From positions 3,976,001 through 4,040,000 of the forward strand of contig SMMW01000584.1 in the NCBI GenBank assembly GCA_004794655.1: 64,000 nucleotides of DNA. The letters run 5' to 3'. Below are positions 25,501 to 34,600 of this stretch, in pieces. Within the stretch, counting starts at the first letter, position 1, and each line of letters begins with the position of its first letter. The notes under the pieces are model-generated. The model did no database searches, was not told where the DNA came from, and was given only the letters and a program-made list of their open reading frames with translations. Both the position numbers and the translations under genes were made by a program. Origin of the DNA: Marisa cornuarietis (lineage: Eukaryota; Mollusca; Gastropoda; Architaenioglossa; Ampullariidae).

Positions 25501-28500
25501 ATAGTCTATCACATCTGTGACTAAAACCTCTGGCCTGACTGCAATGGTGTTTTGAAGTAAATAGAATCATTCAGCAAGAGAACTTATGGTGATGCATTAA
25601 TTTGGGTCATGTGATGTTGATAAAAACCCTCAGACACTTTTTTTTCTTTTCTGGTTCTTGGTTGTCAGTCTGCAGCCAACACTTTGCCAGTAACTGTGCT
25701 CTGCAAATACCAAGAAGTAAAGCTTTCTAAGGATATCAGCCTTGCAGTAGAATAGTCATTTTAGAGAGAGAGCTACAGATTTCTTCAGTAGATCTCTACA
25801 GAGAGCTTCTTTACAGTGTTTTCTTCTTTTTTTTCTCTTTTTTTCTTTTTTTTAGTAGAGCTGGACTTTCAGGAGGTGAATAACTGCTGAACTCAACACT
25901 ATTTTCCCATCCCTTTTTCAGCTGAATGTCATAATGACCTGTCGCCAGTCCCTTGAAAACAGATGTCATCAAGAGACACGACAGTATTAGGCTGTTTGAA
26001 TATTAGCACTTTAAAAATTCTTACCAAAACAATGTTATATAACTGTATAATTTGTCACCTAAAACATGTGCTAAAATGTGTAAAGAGCAGATGGCAGGTA
26101 CTGCATATGGCCCATCTAGATTACTGCCTAAGGAGTAGGGTGTAAGATCTTTTGCATTCATGGAATAAACGTCTTTACAAACTTTTTCTGTTTTTGTTTT
26201 CAGTGACTAAAATCTTATTTGTTACAGGGAAACCATCCAGCACCCTTAAGTGATCGTGTTGTCAGCCAAGGCAATCTACCTTCCGTTGCATCAGAGCAGA
26301 AGTCTTATGATGCAGGTGAGTAGTTATTTGTAAGAAAATTTTTGCATCACATGTAGGTATGCATCAGACTGCAGATTATAGTTTACTTTTCAAAAACAAT
26401 TAAAGCTGTTTGGTACTGTAGCATTTACTAGTGTTTGTACTTTTTAGAAGCCAGCGTGGGATGCTGCGAGTAAACTTCTTTTCAAACGTCCCTGTACTTA
26501 AACAAAGAGTTGTGTGAGTATTAAAGGGGTAGAAACTAATAGCTGGGCAAATAGAATGCTGTATTTTGGTGATCTGCATTTTAAAGTCTTAAGTTAAACT
26601 TTAATGAGAAAGGTCTCTCTTAAAGCTGAGATGTTGAAACGGGCAACTACTAGTTGTATGTTTTATGCTTTACACCATGCAGCTGTCTCTGCAGGCCCTG
26701 TTGTTATACGTGGAGACACAAGTGACCCATCCGACAGTTTGGGTATAAAGATAGAGAAGTCAGAAAAAAATGCAGAGAGTGAAGAAAGCAAACAAGAGAC
26801 TACTAAGTCCTCTAAAAGTTCAGGAACTGGTTCTCTCCAGACATCATCTTCCACTGGACCCCCAGCGTCAAAGCGAGCCAGGTCAGCTATGTTCTGCTTG
26901 CTTTCCTTAGCTCCTTTCTTTTCTCAGGCCTTTACCACCAAGTTTAAAAGGGGGAGGGGAGAATCCTATACAAACCAGCATGCAGCTCAGTGGCTCAACT
27001 GTTCTGCTCTTATGCAGTATTTTACATCCTGTTATCAAAATAAAGCAATTTTTTTTAAGTATTTAAAATGAAGTTCTTTTCTTTAAACATGCTATTCTGC
27101 AGCATGAAAAGATGAGGTGACAAAGAGTGTTTAAAATTAACATTTTTATTTATGTGCAGTATGGATTTCAAAAATCTGAAAATCCATTACTATTTCTGCT
27201 GCAACATAAATTTCCTTTCCGCTTAATTCTTCTCATCACTCTATCTCTCATATTGACAAATATTCAGTCTGGATCAAGAAAAATTATGATTTTGTCTCTT
27301 TGAAAAAAGAAAATGTTCTGCATGTGAATTGCTGAGCATAATACATGTGTGGCATGAGCATGTGTTGCTTAAAGCAAGAAACACGCTTCACTTTTGGGCT
27401 TAGCAGATAGTTAAAGATGTGAAATTGTAAAGTGTTTCCTGTTGTAGCCAGTAAAATCTAATGTTTCATTTATGGACTTTCCCCCCAGTATTAAAAAAAT
27501 TGTAGCATTTGGCAAATTTTTTGTATTTTTACTATTTTAAATTTCAGGTACAGCTACCCCTACTCATTTATTTTCTTTGCACATTTCTGCCGTTTTGAGT
27601 ATAGATTATACTGTCTTGCAATGTTTGCAGCCTTTTGCTTATGCATTCTGTTATGTCATATTTCAGTCTTTGATTTAATTTGCTTTGATCCTGATGGCAT
27701 GATGGCAATATACAGTTTGCAGTTTAAGACATTTCCATGTGTCTGGAAGTTTCAGGGAAGATTATTGCTGTTTCTGAGGGATTTTCAAGCAATAAATTTC
27801 TCTAATATCACGGTTCCTCCCTATTTTCTAAATTTACTACTGGACTGCAATAAAAAGAAATATTGATTTTGCACTATAAAGTCACTATTTTGAAATGTCT
27901 TCATCCATCCCCTCCCTTTTTTAAAAATACTAAATCTTGTCTGAAGATATCCACAAAGTTATCTCCTTGGTTGCTCCAGGATAAGCAACTTTCAGACCTT
28001 GCAGACAAATGGAATAGTGCAGACCCTCCTTGATATGCATTTTGAAATGTCCAAGTAGACTGACTTCCCTTGCCTTATATGACATAATGCATTGTGCTCT
28101 GTTTTTTTGTTTGGCCTTTTCATACGCTGCGTGCAGACGGGCTCCAACCTCCGAGTTCAGCCAGGATAATCAGGACAAGTATGACGATTCGCTGTCAGTT
28201 TGCCAACTTTCTCACTTTTGTCGTTGTGCTTTTAAGTAATCGGTCATTACTAACTGGCTACCTTAAAACTAAGACAGAAGATATACAAGTGCCTTGCATC
28301 ATGTTACAGCTTAGTTTTCCATAAAATATTGGGGGTGGGTGAAAACACAAAAGGAATAATGTTGACAAAAGTTATCATCACATCATACATGCTGTCAAGA
28401 TGTTTTATTAAATGAGGTATGGCCTCATAAACATGTTTATATTTGTTGTGTTTACCTTAAAGAGTTTAGGATTATTATAGTTATTAGCAAACAAACATTT

Positions 28501-31500
28501 ACTCTGGCAGGCAAATGAAATATGTTAGAGAGGGGTATTATTTATTGCTTTAAAAAAAAAAGACATGGCGTTAATGGCATGTGCAGAGCATTGCATGTAC
28601 GTGCTTGCAGCATTTTTATCCCATATAGGATACATTTTACACTTAATGGCAAGATTGAGGGAAGTAGGTGTAATAAATCTTTGTACTTGCTTTCACCACT
28701 AGTCACAAGTTATAAAATTTCAAGTGTTGCATGTCTTTTTTTTAAATTACAATTCTGTTGCACTGTACAGTGCTTAAAATGACGTTTACCTTCGTTGACT
28801 TGACTCCATAAACATTCTGCTACCATGTGTAACAGATCTTGCCACAAGAGTAAAGGAATGGAGTATAAATTATAATGAGGAAAGATTGCTTTCACTCATT
28901 AAGTTAGAGTGAATTGTTTATCTGGCTTAAATTTAAGCATCCCATATACTTGAAATATTAAAATAAAATGACTGGTATACGTTTACAGTTTCTTTTTTGG
29001 CTTACAAAATAGAGAATTGATCATCAAGGAACAGTACTTAAATTATGCACCTTGTTCAGAAAATAATCTTTAAACACAGCTCAAGAATATTATATTAAGC
29101 ACAAACTGGATATGAAGTTTTGGATTTTGTGCTTGATTGCATGCTACAAGACATTCATTTAGAATACATAAAAAAATCATTATTTTAGAAAAAGAAAAGG
29201 GGAAAAATTGGTGAAAATAAATTTACCTTTGCCCCCTTTGCCACACCAAATGTAGCTGAAAGCTTTTTTTATGCATACAAATTTGGATACAGCAGATAAT
29301 TGTAACTGCACTAGTTTAAAAAAAGGAGCTGTCATTGTTAAATGGAGATCATATTGGGTTTGGTGATGCAGCAAATTAAAGAACTTTAAAAAGCATGGTT
29401 GGGAGGAGAAGGGAGGCATCGATTATCATTGACCTATAGTTGAGCTGTTTTAAACCAGTGGGAAAGAAGAGTAAAAACATTTAGTAGCAGATGCTTATAA
29501 AAATGCCTTACCAAATACTAGCTATATAGTATGGTTTATTGTGGCTTGTTTGTAGTGTTGCAATTATTGTAACATCTTGCAGTATAGTTTCTTATTAGCT
29601 GTTTGCTTTTTACAGGTAGTTTTAGGTATCTTACTGTTACCAAAAAAGCAATTTAAAAATGCTATTGTTTTTAGGGCCTATATTTGGAACAAGAAGAGAT
29701 TGTTTTCTTCAATGGAATATTGCTTTGTATACTTGCAGGAATGAGGGAGATGAAGATGACACACCTGAGACCAAGGCTGAACGAGAGCGGTTGAGACGGC
29801 AAGCCAACAATGCCAGGGAGAGGTAAACTCTACTTTTTTTTAATGGAATCACGCTGTGAATAAAATGCTTATATATTTTCCCATTCAAATCAAATGAAGA
29901 AATATTTGTGGTGACTAAAATTTTATTAGTGTCGTGTGGCTGTGTATGATTGCACAAAGGATGATCAGATGGAAGTCAGGAAACATCAGGTGATGTAGTA
30001 TAATTGAAGTTTTCTTTCGTCTCCAGAGTTCGGGTGCGTGATATCAATGAAGCATTCAAGGAACTTGGCCAGATGGTGACAATGCATACTTCATCCTCAC
30101 AGCCACTTACCAAGCTGATGGTTCTGCAGCAGGCTGTCAATGTGATCACTGCACTGGAGGCACAAGTGAGAGGTATGCTTACTTGCACTTTTCTTTACAT
30201 CACTTACTCCATTTAGAGGTTTCCATGAAAATGTTTCTTTTCAAATTATTTTTTAAACAACCTAGCCAATTAAAAAGATATCTTCAGTACATACTTGGAG
30301 AACTAGGTGTGACAAAAACAGCATGCTTCAAGCTGATCAGAGTTGCAGGAAAGTTGCACAGTACAAATTATAAAATGGGAGTAATTTTGATATCAGATTT
30401 TTTTTTTTTTTTTTTTTTTGTGATGTAGCTCATATTCCTGGGTAGGGAGAGGTCACCCATGTTACCCTTGAGAGTATGCTGTATTGTTATAGGCAGGACA
30501 ACTAACAGCTAGTTATTTTTCACCTTTTAGAAAATATTTTGCCCATATTTTTGTCTGTGCAAGAAAAAAAATGAAGGGGATGTCATGACCAGAGTCTGTA
30601 AACCTGTAGGTTCTATTGACTAAGCAAGGGTGTTTCATGCATGCCCTCTCTCCTAGTATCAAAAGGTTCAGGGAGTTGACGTGTGGAAAGTTTCAGGGGT
30701 GGGAATGGTGATGGGGAGAAAGTGGGGCTTATGCTTACCTCACAGCATATCTCACAGCAAAGCATGCCATACAGATAAAGAAAGGACAGAACATGGTGAA
30801 CTGACAAAGCAACAAGGAAGGCAAAATGCAGAATCTGTTTAAGAATGTTTTGTCAAGCATAGTCACAACTACTTTGAGATATATATATATAAGAACGCAG
30901 ACAACAAGACTGGTGTTTGAGATCAGTAATAAAAAAGAAGTTGTCATTTCAATAATAAGAAAAAGCTGTACTTCATGTGATTAAATTTTCTCCTTTTTTA
31001 GGCTTGGCTGTTACAACCCGTAACAAGTGTAATGAGAGATCTAATATACAGGCGCCTTCATAGTTTATGGCATTCTTCTGTGTGATTTGTAATGAATTTT
31101 TCTGTTTGCTGTGCTGATGGGCTGATAACATTTTGACAGAACGCAACTTGAACCCCAAGGCAGCATGCTTGAAGCGCAGAGAAGAAGAGAAAACTGAGGA
31201 GTTGCCTGGTCGTGCCCTCAGTTCTGATGAGCTGACCTCTCAAGGCCATTTAGCTGGCAAGGTGCTTGTCTCCACAGTGCACAATGCATGTTAATTTCTT
31301 GTTCTGAATGTTAGTCTGAATCTGTATAAGTCTTCTCTAAACACTGCTTATCCTTTGGGTTTATTATAACAAATTTTTTTTTTAAACAACTATTTGGACA
31401 CAGACTTTGTTAGAGAAAATAATTATTTCCATTACAGTTTTTTTTAAAAAAAAAAACAACTATTTGGACACAGACTTTGTTAGAGAAAATAATTATTTCC

Positions 31501-31629
31501 ATTACAGTTGAGTATTTTTCTCTTAAAAGTTTTTAACCTGGGAGAATAATAGCATAGGCTGTTATTGTGAGAGCACTAACATTGTCTCTTGTGGCAGGTA
31601 GTGTGCCCCTGAACCCAGCAAAGATGTGA
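4457..31629 (+). CDS. TCF12: E-protein class I bHLH transcription factor (Daughterless/TCF3/TCF4/TCF12), 15 coding exons, 5' end incomplete
   Basis: Nuclear transcription factor that binds E-boxes (CANNTG) as a homodimer or as the common partner of tissue-specific bHLH proteins. Visible exons: 4457-4516 (alternative first), 12531-12615, 13015-13136, 15583-15771, 17389-17470, 17828-17901, 19089-19148, 20354-20584, 24233-24577 (alternative first), 26228-26315, 26695-26881, 28137-28178, 29739-29822, 30027-30172, 31140-31294, with an alternative end at 31598-31629. All phases agree. From the first ATG the protein is 534 residues, or 532 with the alternative end. Recognisable in order: VYSPS...[16 protein letters not shown], the AD2 helices RMEERL...HVLRNHAE (about 205-250), an acidic/Ser-rich linker, the bHLH (about 421-482) with [20 protein letters not shown], and the E-protein-specific tail [18 protein letters not shown]. 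Family certain; the symbol is a choice, since invertebrates usually have one E-protein. AD1 (LDFS) exons were not found and probably lie left of the window. Confidence 0.95.
8106..8307. mobile_element. hAT-type MITE with 8-bp target duplication
   Basis: Starts CAGCGGTTTTCAAACTTTT and ends with the inverse of CAGAGGTTTTCAAACTGTGG, the classic hAT terminal inverted repeat. Flanks are GCGTATAT and ACGTATAT, an 8-bp duplication with one G/A difference. 202 bp, non-coding, non-autonomous. Confidence 0.85.
9785..10045 (-). mobile_element. Degenerate CR1/L2-like LINE 3' fragment
   Basis: On the - strand a frame reads [21 protein letters not shown], close to the LHWLPVRxRIxYKI block that follows the reverse transcriptase in many CR1/L2-type LINEs, then PYESVSL and CRPNADP. 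The usual A-P-LWN block is missing. The sequence then jumps to a tail (about 9785-9835) with gcgctatacaaatttt and TTATTG repeats, typical of such LINE 3' ends. An internally deleted relic. Confidence 0.5.
12531..12615 (+). CDS. TCF12: E-protein exon VYSPS
   Basis: Acceptor tgtcctgcag and donor gtgagc. Encodes [11 protein letters not shown]...[11 protein letters not shown], matching the vertebrate VYSPSADDF...SPKP...FFMQD region. It enters in phase 0 and leaves in phase 1. It is the first exon shared by the long and MYC isoforms. Confidence 0.95.
13015..13136 (+). CDS. TCF12: E-protein exon (G/P/Y/H-rich linker)
   Basis: Acceptor gttgcag; donor after GAA ATG at gtcagt. The split GAT codon completes ...FMD, then [13 protein letters not shown] and a Tyr/Ser/Pro-rich stretch. 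The sequence is poorly conserved and was placed by phase continuity. Confidence 0.88.
15583..15771 (+). CDS. TCF12: E-protein exon with LPPMSTF...[12 protein letters not shown]
   Basis: 189 nt, phase 0 to 0, acceptor ttgttgccag and donor gtgagt. Contains SLPPMSSF-like and [12 protein letters not shown] blocks that are nearly invariant in E-proteins. Confidence 0.97.
17389..17470 (+). CDS. TCF12: E-protein exon IYSTE...TPVSSPPP
   Basis: 82 nt, acceptor ttttgcag and donor gtattg. Continues ALAS with IYS and [13 protein letters not shown], matching vertebrate IYSPDH...NPSTPVGSP. Leaves in phase 1. Confidence 0.95.
17828..17901 (+). CDS. TCF12: E-protein exon W-R-P...[11 protein letters not shown]
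   Basis: 74 nt, acceptor ttcaacag and donor gtaggt. Encodes GPQQWHRP and [11 protein letters not shown], matching vertebrate QWPRP and SYENSLHSL. Leaves in phase 0. Confidence 0.95.
19089..19148 (+). CDS. TCF12: E-protein exon, first AD2 helix copy
   Basis: 60 nt, phase 0 to 0, acceptor gtctaatag and donor gtaatg. Encodes [20 protein letters not shown], which closely resembles the start of the next exon ([19 protein letters not shown]). Its vertebrate counterpart is the NRVEQQLHEHLQDAM exon. A cassette in phase, so it can be skipped without a frameshift. Confidence 0.88.
20354..20584 (+). CDS. TCF12: E-protein exon, second AD2 helix copy plus G/P-rich linker
   Basis: 231 nt, phase 0. [19 protein letters not shown] is the diagnostic AD2 (loop-helix) activation helix of E-proteins, followed by a Gly/Pro/His-rich stretch ending LDSHM. 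The acceptor is a NAGNAG (cagcag), so the first residue Gln may be included or omitted. Donor gtgagc. Confidence 0.96.
20850..24232 (+). promoter_or_regulatory. Candidate internal promoter block upstream of the 24233 first exon
   Basis: CpG dinucleotides are frequent here and rare on both sides (about 10.3-20.8 and 24.7-36.4 kb). The block has long pyrimidine-rich stretches (about 22180-22420 and 23100-23460) and no supported exon until the ATG at 24233. In invertebrates with gene-body methylation, retained CpG inside a gene suggests an unmethylated promoter. No TATA box was identified. Confidence 0.45.
24233..24577 (+). CDS. TCF12: E-protein putative internal alternative first exon (AD1/AD2-less isoform)
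   Basis: ATG in context ccggtcATGt opens 115 codons ([17 protein letters not shown]..., an eight-residue Pro run, ...DFPCYLMQ). It ends in phase 0 at gtgtgtgc, exactly compatible with the phase-0 exon at 26228. An in-frame stop lies upstream at 24176-24178. A candidate acceptor at 24204 would put TAA in frame after exon 20354-20584, so this is a first exon rather than an internal one. It closes a CpG-retaining block (about 20.85-24.6 kb) inside an otherwise CpG-depleted gene. The predicted isoform is 348 residues with the bHLH but no AD1 or AD2. I recognise no homologue of this N-terminus. An unrelated ORF is the alternative. Confidence 0.62.
26228..26315 (+). CDS. TCF12: E-protein exon [10 protein letters not shown]
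   Basis: 88 nt, acceptor tttgttacag and donor gtgagt. Phase 0 in, phase 1 out. Accepts splicing either from 20584 or from the internal first exon ending at 24577. Low-conservation Ser/Gln-rich linker. Confidence 0.88.
26695..26881 (+). CDS. TCF12: E-protein exon, acidic/Lys/Ser-rich linker
   Basis: 187 nt, acceptor gtctctgcag and donor gtcagc. Encodes [13 protein letters not shown], then [19 protein letters not shown] and a Ser-rich run ending PASKRAR. It corresponds to the vertebrate EIKxENKEKDE region (the IKIEK sequence is SUMO-consensus-like). Leaves in phase 2. Confidence 0.9.
28137..28178 (+). CDS. TCF12: E-protein 42-nt cassette exon
   Basis: Acceptor ctgcgtgcag and donor gtatga bracket 42 nt encoding [13 protein letters not shown]. 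Phase 2 to 2, so inclusion or skipping keeps the frame (either joins NEGDEDD). It adds 14 residues just before the bHLH. Its CpG-containing sequence stands out from the CpG-poor intron. No close vertebrate match is recalled. Confidence 0.65.
29739..29822 (+). CDS. TCF12: E-protein exon, bHLH basic region
   Basis: 84 nt, acceptor atacttgcag and donor gtaaac. Encodes [20 protein letters not shown], then QANNARER. Contains the E-box-contacting Glu and Arg of the ERxR signature. The intron splits the basic region at the usual E-protein position. Confidence 0.98.
30027..30172 (+). CDS. TCF12: E-protein exon, helix-loop-helix
   Basis: 146 nt, acceptor tcgtctccag and donor gtatgc. Encodes [16 protein letters not shown], a loop ([10 protein letters not shown]), then helix 2 [19 protein letters not shown]. 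Arg/Asp/Phe positions match E-proteins; MVTMHTSSS replaces the vertebrate CQLHLKSEK loop. Confidence 0.98.
31140..31294 (+). CDS. TCF12: E-protein terminal exon (read-through end)
   Basis: Acceptor attttgacag. Encodes [18 protein letters not shown], the signature just after helix 2 in E-proteins, then [20 protein letters not shown]. If unspliced it ends [13 protein letters not shown] and TAA at 31292. An internal GC donor (after 31256) or GT donor (after 31261) could instead lead to the exon at 31598. Confidence 0.93.
31386..31509 (+). repeat. Exact two-copy tandem duplication, 60-bp period
   Basis: The stretch from acaactatttggaca to ttccattacagtt occurs twice exactly 60 bp apart, separated by a T/A homopolymer junction. 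It lies in the possible last E-protein intron, between the 31294 stop and the 31598 exon. Perfect identity implies a recent duplication, or an assembly artefact. Confidence 0.9.
31598..31629 (+). CDS. TCF12: E-protein probable last coding exon (…NPAKM end)
   Basis: Acceptor cttgtggcag. Entered in phase 1 it reads [10 protein letters not shown] and TGA. Vertebrate E-proteins end in a tiny last exon with NPMGHM or NPAGHM, so this looks like the conserved C-terminus. It needs a phase-1 donor, and the only good match is a GC-AG donor at 31257 (tg|gcaagg). The GT donor after 31261 would give a different, shorter end. Confidence 0.5.
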
Positions 31630-34600
31630 ATCCATGGTGGTAGCAGACGCTGGCTGCACCTGGTTGGACGTGTGTCACCTCATGTTTCCGTGCGTCTGGC
31701 CAGCTGCTGCTGTTGCAACACTGATCTGTGGCCTTCTCTCGTACCTTCACCAACACTTCTGGTGCTGTTAGGTTCTAATCATCTGATCACTGAACTTGAC
31801 TCACTTCCTGGACAACCAGTGGACCACCAAGTGCTTAACTGTGAACTGCTGCTGTAGAGGAAGCGAGCATCCTTGCTGAATGAGGGCATTCTTGTCAATG
31901 GACAATACTGTCCCCCTCCTCATTTTAAGGGTTTGTCTGCTGAGGCACCGTGATGGCCCAGAGAAAGGAAGATGGAGTTTTACTAAACCCTGTCACATGA
32001 GGACTGCATTTTTTTTTTTTGGTTTTATTTTTTTCCTTAAGGACATGCAGCGAAAAGCAGCCAGTTTGATAGGTGTTTTGCTGCCCTTGTGGGGCACTGA
32101 CCAAGACAGCTAAGGGACTGCACTCCGTTCCTTCTATGGCAAGTGAAGTTTGGCCCTCAGGATTGTGTGCCCTCCACAGTGAATTTGACAGTACAATCAA
32201 AGCCTTGTTTGAGGGAATCTCACAGATTGCTTCTCTCACAGCCTCCCCTTTCTCCTTTCCCAAGGCCCCACTTCTGGTGAATAGTCAGGGCAGCAGATGA
32301 GTTACCGTTCAGTTATGTGGGCATATCCAAAATTAATGCTGGGTGCACAGTAAGGGATGGACAGAAGAAGGACTTTGATGAGCTTCGTTTGCTTTGTGGA
32401 ATGAGAATGCATAGCAGATGACAAAATTGTGTGTTGGTCTCTTTGCCATTGGAATTGAAGCCTGTAAGTGTGTTCTGCAGCATGATCCAACCATGCAGAC
32501 TGATGCAAGGCACTTGATGCAGCTTGTCTCCAAGCAGGTGATTTGGTAGCTGCAAAGTGTCTTTGGCATGACCACTTCATGACAGCATTCTTTTGTGTTT
32601 GGACTTGGCTTGACATGGCTATTAGAATCACATTGAAGACAAAACATCTCTTGCCTGACCTAGTCCTTTGTCAGCATCAAGCAGTTGGCTGTACGTATGC
32701 ACACATGTTGATTGCATAACCGATAGCATCAAGGTTGCACTCTGCATGTGCAGTTTGCAAGGAAATCTTCTGATGTGTGAAAATAAAGAACTAACCATGA
32801 GTTGAATTGAGAAAAGGAAAGAAACTTGAGAAAAACCTAAGCCAACATTTTGACAGATTGAAACACAGACTCTTTTTTTATGGCCATAAAGAGCAAATGC
32901 CAAGCTACTCATGCAAGGCCCTGATCTAGACAAGCATGGGTGTGAGTGTACATGGCTGAGCATGAGAGAGAGAGAGAACAAGAAAGAGATGTGTGTTAAA
33001 TTGTTTCAGTATGGCTTGGCTGTCCAAATGATACACAGTGGATCACAGACTATATCCCGAGTTTCCCTCCCCATCTTACTTCCTACCAAAACCCTCATCC
33101 CCCTATCTGTGCCTGGCCTAAAAGTGTGTTAGAAGAAGTGTATGATTTTTGTTTGTTTTCCTGTGTATGGGGAAAGGAAGAGTGTTTCTATAGGAGGTAA
33201 CTTGCCTCGCTTGTTTTCTTTGGAAGGAGTGCTGTGGTTTGGATTTACTTAGAATTGCATTAAATTGCACTGTCACTTGTTTGGTTTCTGCAGGCCAGTG
33301 TCCATTTGTGAAACTGCTGTTGCAATTTTTTTCATGCTGTCATCTTTTGATTTAAAATCTGAGGACTTAATGCTAGATTGATGCTAAGAGTTTATTTAGT
33401 TCTGAACAGGAAGGAGCATACCTGCCGAGCCAGTGGAGTGAATGAAGTTTAGATATTTTGCCAGATGCTTTCATTTTATGACATATAGAGCACTCTTGCT
33501 TTGTCTGTGTAAGTTAGGCAGCAGAAGTCGGTGCAACTTTTTAGCAAAATGGGACAAGAATTTTAAGTTAGGAAAGTAGCATAATGGCAGATGACACTAC
33601 AACAAAAGGAGCTTATTTCTGCAGGAGTGTTGCATATAACTTTATCCCTTTCCAGATCCCTCTCCTTCCATGCATAAACTGCGACAAATTGGTCATGTTC
33701 ATGCATTTGGACAAACGTAAAATATGCATGCGTTTGCAAATTCAGAGAATGAACATAAAAACAGCAAAAGATTTGGGAGTGAGGAACTGATCGTCTCATA
33801 ACAAATGAAATAGAGAAAGGGATAGTATGTTCCAAAATCAGTTTGAAGAAAGAATATCCAAGTTTGGATTTACAAGTTTTTAAAAAAAAAAAAAACAGCA
33901 TCATTCAGCTACATGTTCTTTTTTCAAAACTACCAGCATAATTACAAAATTGACAGTCTTCGGGTGATACTGTTACATATACAGGTACATGTTTACCTCA
34001 CCTTACAGACTAAAGTCACTGATTTGAACTAAATGACTGAAGACTTGTGAGACAGCAACGTTGGAAAATTGCCCTGTAACTTGTGCTGACAATGGATCTT
34101 TCCTGTCACCTTTTTTTTGTTTTGGCCTTCATTTTTAGATTAACATTTATCTGTCAAGGTGGCACACTGTAATAAAGATTTAGAAATGATTCTTTGCTGA
34201 TGTTTTTAAATTATCACTATAACACCGAGTTGAGGAAACACTCATACATATAAAGAAACATACAACATAAAAAATGTCTATGCTCTGAAGATATATGGAA
34301 GAAAGGAATAGATTGAAATTACTGATTAATTTTTAGAGAGGTTCAGAATGCTGTTTTTGCAAAGCATGCAGTTCATAGTGACACCATTTGCAATATTTTT
34401 TTTTTCAAATCTTCGACAAGGACAGTTTCAGAAGAACTAAGTTTCAGGTCACTTGCTTCTGTTCCACCTGGGGCCTTCATTTGTGATATTTTAAGGAAAC
34501 TTTGTGAAATTTAAAGTATTACTGAAGTATTATACTATATTGTGTCATTCAGCTCTGTGCTTTTCATGGACTTTTATGTTGCTACTGGACATTTACAAAC

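Larger units (their letters stand above)
12616..31139 (+). other. Remaining E-protein introns
   Basis: Introns between the listed exons, from about 0.2 kb (29823-30026) to about 5.6 kb (20585-26227). Mostly CpG-poor with poly-T and GT runs. A LINE-tail-like stretch lies at about 17585-17665, (AC)n at 22764-22780, (GT)n at 22993-23011 and poly-T at 30398-30419. Apart from the CpG-retaining block at 20.85-24.6 kb I see no further genes. Confidence 0.6.
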
